From: Duncaniella muricolitica
Lineage (GTDB): Bacteria > Bacteroidota > Bacteroidia > Bacteroidales > Muribaculaceae
Length of the DNA: 64,000 bases
Direction: 5' to 3'
Assembly (NCBI GenBank): GCA_025808375.1
Contig: CP061009.1
Span: forward strand, 3,596,001 to 3,660,000
Under the pieces are notes generated by a model. The model saw nothing but the letters and a program-made list of their open reading frames with translations. It was not told the origin of the DNA and ran no database searches. This document shows positions 58,296 through 64,000 of this stretch, one piece after another (position 1 is the first letter of the stretch; every line of letters begins with the position of its first letter). The position numbers were made by a program, and so were the translations under genes.

Positions 58296-59261
58296 ATGAA
58301 GCTGAAACTCACAGCCCTTATAGCCGTCATGCTGCTCAGCGGCCTCGGCATGAGCGCGGCCGACAACAACTGGAAACGCGACATCTACGTAGCCCAGGAC
58401 GGCTCGGGCGACTACAAGACCATAACAGAAGCCCTCGAAGGGATACGCGCCTATATGGAATATGTGGTCACAGTGCATATTGCCGACGGTGTGTACAAGG
58501 AGAAAGTAGTGATACCCTCGTGGCTCAAAAATGTCGTCTTTGAAGGACAGAGCACCGAAGGCACAGTCATCACCTTTGACCACCATGCCAACATCGACAA
58601 GATGGGCACTTTCCGCACCTACACGGTCAGGGTCGACGCCTCCGACGTGACATTCCGCAACCTCACCATCGAAAACAACGCCCCCAAGCTGGGACAGGCA
58701 GTGGCCCTGCACACCGAAGGTGACCGTCTGCACTTCATCAACTGCCGTCTGCTCGGCAATCAGGACACCCTCTTCACCGGCGGCAAGAACACCCGCCTGC
58801 TCTTTGACGGATGCTACATCGAAGGCACCACCGACTTCATCTTCGGCCCTGCGACAGCCTACTTCAGAGAGTGCACCATCCACGCCAAGAGCAACAGCTA
58901 CATCACGGCCGCATCCACACCCGAGGACGTAAAGGTGGGCTACGTGTTCGACCGATGCACACTCACCGCCGCCCCCGAAGCCACCAAGGTCTATCTCGGC
59001 CGTCCCTGGCGTCCGTATGCCCACACAGTGTTCATCAACTGTGAGATGGGCAGCCACATAGTCCCCGCCGGATGGCACAACTGGAAAGACCCCGCCAACG
59101 AGGCCACGGCTCGCTATGGCGAATATGGCTCTACAGGCCCCGGTGCGAAGCAGGCCTCACGCGTAGGCTGGACCAAAACCCCCTCGGCAGCCGAAGTGGC
59201 CGAGCTCCTCGACCTCGGCAAAGTATTCAGCCACTCATCATCGTGGACCCCAGCCAACTAA
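58296..59261 (+). CDS. Pectinesterase (CE8)
   Basis: Removes methyl esters from homogalacturonan, preparing it for the GH28 enzyme. 321 residues with signal MKLKLTALIAVMLLSGLGMSA. The CE8 beta-helix is complete: YVAQDGSGDYKTITEALEGI, GQAVALH (Gln), the catalytic-acid pair Asp157 in NQDTL and Asp180 in GTTDFIFG, and Arg of YLGRPWRPY. Expected to act outside the cytoplasm. It lies 65 bases after the GH43 gene and 42 bases before uxaB, so it is probably in one operon with both. Confidence 0.95.
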   Translation: MKLKLTALIAVMLLSGLGMSAADNNWKRDIYVAQDGSGDYKTITEALEGIRAYMEYVVTVHIADGVYKEKVVIPSWLKNVVFEGQSTEGTVITFDHHANIDKMGTFRTYTVRVDASDVTFRNLTIENNAPKLGQAVALHTEGDRLHFINCRLLGNQDTLFTGGKNTRLLFDGCYIEGTTDFIFGPATAYFRECTIHAKSNSYITAASTPEDVKVGYVFDRCTLTAAPEATKVYLGRPWRPYAHTVFINCEMGSHIVPAGWHNWKDPANEATARYGEYGSTGPGAKQASRVGWTKTPSAAEVAELLDLGKVFSHSSSWTPAN

Positions 59262-59303
59262 CAACATTAAGACAACAATAATAAACAATCTATACCTATA
59301 ACT

Positions 59304-60785
59304 ATGAAAGCGTTAAACAAATTGACAGCCCCCAAGGCAGTCGCACCCGAGAGAATCATTCAGTTTGGTGAAGGCAACTTCCTTCGCGCCTTTGTCGACT
59401 GGATTATCAAAAACATGAACGACAAGACCGACTTCAACTCTTCGGTAGTCGTAGTGCAGGGCACACCCGATGCCTTCGTGATGCAGCTTCTCCAGGGTCA
59501 GGACTGTCTCTACCACGTAAACCTCCAGGGCCGTCTCGACGGCGAGGTTGTCAATTCTTTCACCCGTGTTGACGTCATCAGCCGCGGCCTCAGCCCCTTC
59601 ACCCAGACCGACGCCTTCTTCGCACTGGCCGACCAGCCCGAGATGCGCTTCGTAATCTCCAACACCACCGAGGCAGGTATCGCCTATGACGACACCTGCA
59701 AGCTCTCCGACCGTCCCGCCGCTTCATATCCCGGCAAGCTCACCCAGCTCCTCTACCGCCGCTACAAGACATTCAACGGCGCACCCGACAAGGGCTTCAT
59801 CATCATGCCCTGCGAGCTCATCTTTGAGAACGGACACCACCTCAAGGAAATCATCAACAAGTACATCGAGCTCTGGAAAGAGGACCTCGCAGCCGACTAT
59901 GAGGGCTTCAAGACATGGTTCAATACCTACTGCTACGTATGCGCCACCCTCGTTGACCGCATCGTGCCCGGATTCCCCCGCAAGGAGATTGCCGAAATCC
60001 AGGAAAAACTCGGCTACAAGGACAACATCGTAGTGCAGGGCGAAGCCTTCCACCTCTGGGTTATCGAGCGTGCGTCCAACATGACTCTCGAGCAGCTCCG
60101 CGCCGAGTTCCCCGCCGAGAAGGCCGGCCTCCAGGTGCTCATCACCGACTCCGAGGCTCCCTACCACGAACGTAAGGTGACTCTGCTCAACGGCCCGCAC
60201 ACAGTGCTCTCGCCCGTAGCATTCCTCAGCGGCGTCAACATCGTGCGCGACGCATGCAACCACCCCGTGCTCGGCAAGTATATCCACAAGGTGCAGTTTG
60301 ACGAGCTCATGCAGACCCTCAACCTCCCCATGGAAGAGCTTCAGAAGTTTGGTGCCGACGTGCTCGAGCGTTTCAACAACCCCTACGTCGACCACCAGGT
60401 GACCTCGATCATGCTCAACTCGTTCCCCAAATACCAGACCCGCGACCTGCCCGGCCTCAAGGTATATCTCGAGCGCAAGGGCGAGCTTCCCAAGGGACTC
60501 GTGCTCGGCCTCGCAGCCCTCATCACCTACTACAAGGGCGGCAAGCGTGAGGACGGCACCGAAATCAAGCCCCAGGACGACCAGAAGATCATGGATCTCC
60601 TCACTGAGCTCTGGGCCACAGGCGACACCCGCAAGGTAGCCGAAGGCGTTCTCGCTGCCAAAGACCTTATCTGGGGCGAGCACGGCGACCTCAACACCAT
60701 CCCCGGCCTCACCGACCTCGTTGTCGAGTATCTCGACAAGATCCAGGCCAAGGGCATGCTCGAGACCGTCAAGGAAATCATCTAA
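59304..60785 (+). CDS. uxaB: Tagaturonate reductase
   Basis: NAD-dependent reductase turning tagaturonate to altronate. 493 residues, the usual length. The N-terminal Rossmann part has IIQFGEGNFLRAFVDW, and the Lys-containing site follows in RIVPGFPRKEI. FRVFISNTTEAG-type sequence (MRFVISNTTEAG) lies at about residue 115. It belongs to the mannitol-dehydrogenase superfamily. The fructuronate reductase UxuB is a relative, but the neighbours UxaA and UxaC support the galacturonate branch. A long imperfect hairpin (60812-60914) separates it from uxaA. Confidence 0.92.
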   Translation: MKALNKLTAPKAVAPERIIQFGEGNFLRAFVDWIIKNMNDKTDFNSSVVVVQGTPDAFVMQLLQGQDCLYHVNLQGRLDGEVVNSFTRVDVISRGLSPFTQTDAFFALADQPEMRFVISNTTEAGIAYDDTCKLSDRPAASYPGKLTQLLYRRYKTFNGAPDKGFIIMPCELIFENGHHLKEIINKYIELWKEDLAADYEGFKTWFNTYCYVCATLVDRIVPGFPRKEIAEIQEKLGYKDNIVVQGEAFHLWVIERASNMTLEQLRAEFPAEKAGLQVLITDSEAPYHERKVTLLNGPHTVLSPVAFLSGVNIVRDACNHPVLGKYIHKVQFDELMQTLNLPMEELQKFGADVLERFNNPYVDHQVTSIMLNSFPKYQTRDLPGLKVYLERKGELPKGLVLGLAALITYYKGGKREDGTEIKPQDDQKIMDLLTELWATGDTRKVAEGVLAAKDLIWGEHGDLNTIPGLTDLVVEYLDKIQAKGMLETVKEII

Positions 60786-60788
60786 ATT

Positions 60789-60914
60789 TAGTTTTCGCTT
60801 GCGAAAACTAACGGTTATAAGGTTAGGGGGTTATAAGGTTAGGAAGCGTCTGTCTGTGACATCTGATTTTCCCACCTATGCTATTCCTTACCTTATAACC
60901 TCATAACTTTATAA
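60789..60914. repeat. Complex repeat between uxaB and uxaA
   Basis: TAGTTTTCG pairs with CGAAAACTA (60789-60810). Then TTATAAGGTTAGG occurs twice (60815-60827 and 60831-60843, 16-base period), and its complement TTCCTTACCTTATAACC (60885-60901) forms an imperfect long hairpin with it. The function is unknown; it may reduce or split expression between the two genes. Confidence 0.75.
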
Positions 60915-60939
60915 TCTTTTTAAGCCCAGCTTAAAACTC

Positions 60940-62454
60940 ATGAAGGATTTTCTCAAAATCAATCCCGCCGACAATGTGGCCGTAGCCATCAACCCTTTGG
61001 CCGGGGGCACAGTGGTCAGCGTCGAAGGCGCGGGCGACATCACGCTCGTAAGCGACATTCCTGCGGGTCATAAATTTGCCCTGCGCGACATCGCCGAGGG
61101 CGAAAACGTCATCAAATACGGATTTCCCATCGGTCACGCGCGCCACGCCGTAGCCAAGGGCCATTTCCTCGACCATAGCGACATCAAGACCAACCTCGAG
61201 GGTCAGCTCGACTACTCCGACATAGCCATCAACAGCCACGACTGCCCCGCCCCCGGCTCGGCTCTCAAAGGCAAGGAAGCGACATTTCGCGGCTATGTGC
61301 GTCCCGACGGACAGGTAGGCATCCGCAACGAGCTCTGGGTCATCCCCACAGTGGGATGCGTAAACGGCATCGTCAAGCAGATAGTGGACCGCGTCAACGC
61401 CGAGACCGGAGCCGAGGGTGTCGACGGCATCTTCGGATTTCCCCACAACTATGGCTGCTCGCAGCTCGGTGACGACCATGAAAACACCAAGAAGATACTC
61501 CGCGACATGGTGCTCCACCCCAATGCGGGCGGCATACTCGTGGTAGGCCTCGGATGTGAGAACAACCAGCCCAAGATATTCGAGGAATTCTGCGGCGACT
61601 ATGACCGCGACCGCGTGAAATTCATGGTGTGTCAGGAAGTCGAGGGCGACGAAGTGGAGACCGGCGTGAAAATGCTCACCGCCCTCTACGAGCAAGCCCG
61701 CAAATGCGAGCGCACCGAAGTGCCCGCCTCCAAGCTGCGCATCGGCCTCAAGTGTGGCGGCTCCGACGGCTTCTCGGGCATCACAGCCAACCCGCTGCTG
61801 GGCGAGTTTTCCGACTGGCTCTGCGACGTCGAAGGCGGCACCACCGTACTCACCGAAGTGCCCGAAATGTTTGGCGCGGAGACCATCCTCATGAAGCGTT
61901 GCGCCTCTGACGCCCTGCTCGGACAGACCGTATCGCTCATCAACAACTTCAAGCAATACTTCCTTAGCCACGGCGAGCCCGTAGGCGAGAATCCCTCGCC
62001 CGGCAACAAGGCCGGCGGCATCTCCACACTCGAGGAGAAAGCCCTCGGCTGCACCCAGAAGTCGGGCAAGAGCCCCGTATTCGGCGTCATGGAATATGGC
62101 GAGCGCATCAGCGAGCGCGGCCTCAACCTGCTCTCGGCCCCCGGCAACGACCTCGTGGCCTCGACAGCACTGGCTGCCGCCGGCTGTCAGATGGTGCTTT
62201 TCACCACCGGACGCGGCACTCCCTTCGGCACTTTTGTCCCCACGATGAAAATATCCACCAACTCGGGCCTCGCACAGCGCAAACCCACTTGGATTGACTT
62301 CAACGCCGGACGCCTTGTCGAAGACCAGTCAATGGAGCAGGTCGTAAGCGAGTTTATCGACTATGTGCTCAGCGTAGCCAACGGCGAGCAGGTCAACTCG
62401 GAGAAAGCCGGCATACACGAGATCGCCATCTTCAAAAACGGCGTGACACTCTGA
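60940..62454 (+). CDS. uxaA: Altronate dehydratase
   Basis: Iron-dependent dehydratase turning altronate to 2-keto-3-deoxygluconate. 504 residues. An N-terminal SAF-like domain (about 1-95, FLKINPADNVAVAINPL and IGHARHAVAKG) precedes the catalytic domain with GYVRPDGQVGIRNELWVIPTV, FGFPHNYGCSQLG and GLGCENNQP, which contain the conserved Cys and His residues. KCGGSDGFSGI and TTGRGTPFGTFVPTMKI close the fold. It lies between uxaB and uxaC, all on the same strand. Confidence 0.94.
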   Translation: MKDFLKINPADNVAVAINPLAGGTVVSVEGAGDITLVSDIPAGHKFALRDIAEGENVIKYGFPIGHARHAVAKGHFLDHSDIKTNLEGQLDYSDIAINSHDCPAPGSALKGKEATFRGYVRPDGQVGIRNELWVIPTVGCVNGIVKQIVDRVNAETGAEGVDGIFGFPHNYGCSQLGDDHENTKKILRDMVLHPNAGGILVVGLGCENNQPKIFEEFCGDYDRDRVKFMVCQEVEGDEVETGVKMLTALYEQARKCERTEVPASKLRIGLKCGGSDGFSGITANPLLGEFSDWLCDVEGGTTVLTEVPEMFGAETILMKRCASDALLGQTVSLINNFKQYFLSHGEPVGENPSPGNKAGGISTLEEKALGCTQKSGKSPVFGVMEYGERISERGLNLLSAPGNDLVASTALAAAGCQMVLFTTGRGTPFGTFVPTMKISTNSGLAQRKPTWIDFNAGRLVEDQSMEQVVSEFIDYVLSVANGEQVNSEKAGIHEIAIFKNGVTL

Positions 62455-62520
62455 TTCTCCCCTCCTAAAAAATAAAAAAACGAAACCGAATTACTAATTT
62501 TTCATAATTCCACAATTATT

Positions 62521-63936
62521 ATGAAACCATTCATGGACGAAAACTTCCTGCTGCAGACCGAGACTGCACAGAAACTATATCACGAGCATGCGGCCAAGAT
62601 GCCCATCATCGACTATCACTGCCACCTCATCCCCAAGATGGTAGCCGACGACCACCGCTTCAAGTCAATCACCGAGATATGGCTTGGCGGAGACCACTAC
62701 AAGTGGCGCGCCATGCGCTCCAACGGTGTGGAGGAGCGTTTCTGCACAGGCACTGACACCACCGACTGGGAAAAATTCCAGAAGTGGGCCGAGACCGTAC
62801 CCTACACCTTCCGCAACCCCCTCTACCACTGGACACACCTCGAGCTCAAGACAGCCTTCGGCATCGACAAGCTGCTCAACCCCGAGACCGCACGCGAAAT
62901 CTTTGACGCCTGCAATGACAAGCTGCTCAACGACCCCTCGATGACCGCACGTGGCCTCATGCGCCGCTACAACGTCGAGACCGTCTGCACCACCGACGAC
63001 CCCGTTGACTCGCTCGAATATCACAAGGCCGTGCGCGACAGCGGCTTTGAAATCAAGATGCTCCCCACCTGGCGTCCCGACAAGGCCATGGCCGTCGAGG
63101 TGCCCGCCGAGTTCCGCGCCTATGTCGAGAAACTCGCCGAAATGTCGGGTGTGACCATCAATAAGTTCAGCGACATGATCGACGCCCTTCAGAAGCGTCA
63201 CGACTTCTTCGAGGAAATGGGCTGCCGCCTCTCCGACCACGGCATCGAAGAGTTCTATGCCACCGACTACACCGACGCCGAGATTGAGGAAATCTTTAAC
63301 AAAGTGTATGGAGGCAAAGAACTCACAGCCGAGGAAATCAACAAGTTCAAGAGCGCGATGATGATTATCTTCGGCGAGATGGACTACGAGTCGGGCTGGA
63401 CACAGCAGTTCCACTACGGAGCCATCCGCAACAACAACACCAAGATGTTCAAGCTCCTTGGCCCTGACACCGGCTTCGACTCCATCGGCGAGTTTACCAC
63501 AGCCAAGACCTGCGCCAAGTATCTCGACAAGCTCAACACCCGCGGCAAGCTCACCAAGACCATCCTCTACAACCTCAACCCCAGTGCCAACGAAGTCATC
63601 GCCACTATGCTCGGCAACTTCCAGGACGGCAGCGTAGCCGGCAAGATACAGTTTGGCTCAGGATGGTGGTTCCTCGACCAGAAGGACGGCATGCAGAAAC
63701 AGATGAACGCCCTGTCGCTGCTGGGTCTGCTCAGCCGCTTCGTAGGCATGCTCACCGACTCGCGCTCATTCCTCTCCTACCCGCGTCACGAATACTTCCG
63801 CCGCACACTCTGCAACCTCGTAGGCAACGACATCGAGAACGGAGAGATTCCCTACACCGGCTATGAAGAGCAGCGCGTCAACCAGATGATCGAAGACATC
63901 TGCTACAACAATGCCAAAAACTATTTCAAATTCTAA
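62521..63936 (+). CDS. uxaC: Uronate isomerase
   Basis: First cytoplasmic step: D-galacturonate to D-tagaturonate (and glucuronate to fructuronate). 471 residues of the amidohydrolase superfamily. The metal-binding HxH is in IIDYHCHLIP near residue 33; TTDDPVDSLEYH, LPTWRPDKAM and HYGAIRNNN follow, then the C-terminal GWWFLDQKDGM. All typical of UxaC. It is followed after 3 bases by a transporter start. Confidence 0.95.
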   Translation: MKPFMDENFLLQTETAQKLYHEHAAKMPIIDYHCHLIPKMVADDHRFKSITEIWLGGDHYKWRAMRSNGVEERFCTGTDTTDWEKFQKWAETVPYTFRNPLYHWTHLELKTAFGIDKLLNPETAREIFDACNDKLLNDPSMTARGLMRRYNVETVCTTDDPVDSLEYHKAVRDSGFEIKMLPTWRPDKAMAVEVPAEFRAYVEKLAEMSGVTINKFSDMIDALQKRHDFFEEMGCRLSDHGIEEFYATDYTDAEIEEIFNKVYGGKELTAEEINKFKSAMMIIFGEMDYESGWTQQFHYGAIRNNNTKMFKLLGPDTGFDSIGEFTTAKTCAKYLDKLNTRGKLTKTILYNLNPSANEVIATMLGNFQDGSVAGKIQFGSGWWFLDQKDGMQKQMNALSLLGLLSRFVGMLTDSRSFLSYPRHEYFRRTLCNLVGNDIENGEIPYTGYEEQRVNQMIEDICYNNAKNYFKF

Positions 63937-63939
63937 TAT

Positions 63940-64000
63940 ATGGCATCAGCAACCTCACCCCTCGCAGCGGCCAATCAGAAGATGACCAACTTCCGTTGGA
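63940..64000 (+). CDS. Start of probable hexuronate MFS transporter, cut by window
   Basis: ATG at 63940, 3 bases after the uxaC stop, opens a frame that runs to the window end: MASATSPLAAANQ, then KMTNFRW. The MTNFRW start is typical of the first residues before helix 1 of ExuT-like sugar-acid transporters of the major facilitator family in Bacteroidetes. Only 20 residues are visible, so the call rests mainly on position after uxaCBA-type genes; another uronate-pathway gene is possible. Confidence 0.5.
   Translation, partial: MASATSPLAAANQKMTNFRW

Noticed and set aside
60931..61971. Minus-strand open frame of about 346 codons across uxaA
   Set aside because: Antisense to a clear gene; no domain and no promoter.

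Overview
The window is a 64 kb piece of a Bacteroidales chromosome, most likely from the Muribaculaceae or a close relative. That placement is inferred from its GC-rich coding sequence, repeated Bacteroidetes-type promoters (TAnnTTTG at -7), a serine palmitoyltransferase of the Bacteroides type, and family-restricted proteins (DUF2027-Smr, DUF6242, DUF6089, YitT, EFR1). No plasmid, phage block, insertion sequence or CRISPR array was seen. Most genes are housekeeping, flanked by two carbohydrate-degrading regions at the window edges.

Layout. 1-1230: 3' part of a GH43-CBM6 glycosidase. 1.4-8.3 kb: topoisomerase I, an RluA-type pseudouridine synthase, a DUF2027-Smr protein, a polysaccharide flippase and an EFR1 ferredoxin. 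8.5-10.6 kb (minus): a PagL-like outer-membrane protein and an overlapping lipoprotein. 10.8-15.3 kb: rubrerythrin, a muramidase, PepD, a 55-residue membrane protein and a Skp-like lipoprotein. 15.5-17 kb (minus): two paralogous ECF sigma factors, one degenerate. 17.7-23.3 kb (minus): an rRNA operon, 16S - tRNA-Ile - 23S - 5S, with promoter and terminator. 23.5-29.4 kb: a DUF1460 amidase-like protein, a sigma-54 activator, an LPLAT acyltransferase, serine palmitoyltransferase and YitT. 29.7-32.8 kb: rplM-rpsI-rpsB-tsf. 33-39.3 kb: leuA-leuC-leuD-(citramalate/isopropylmalate synthase)-leuB. 39.4-43.1 kb: a frameshifted AraC regulator divergent from two Sde182-like genes. 43.2-53.5 kb: an envelope cluster (DUF6242, DUF6089, uppS, bamA, two skp, LptF/G permease, ribBA). 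53.7-64 kb: a pectin and galacturonate locus (GH28-GH105 fusion, GH43, CE8 pectinesterase, uxaB, uxaA, uxaC and the start of a probable hexuronate transporter).

How the genes work together. The right-hand locus reads as one path: pectin is de-esterified and depolymerised outside the cytoplasm, and galacturonate is then turned to 2-keto-3-deoxygluconate by UxaC, UxaB and UxaA. The leu operon carries everything for leucine plus a second synthase that probably feeds isoleucine through citramalate. The BamA-Skp-UppS-LptF/G block builds the outer membrane.

The least explained structure lies between genes. One family of palindromes built on GATACAAAAGGACAAAAGT occurs as three complete and two partial copies, all in gene-end or intergenic positions. 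A second family is based on GTTTAAAG and TTAGAGTTTAGAGAGTTTAA. Several unrelated very long hairpins (17-34 bp arms) also sit just after stop codons.
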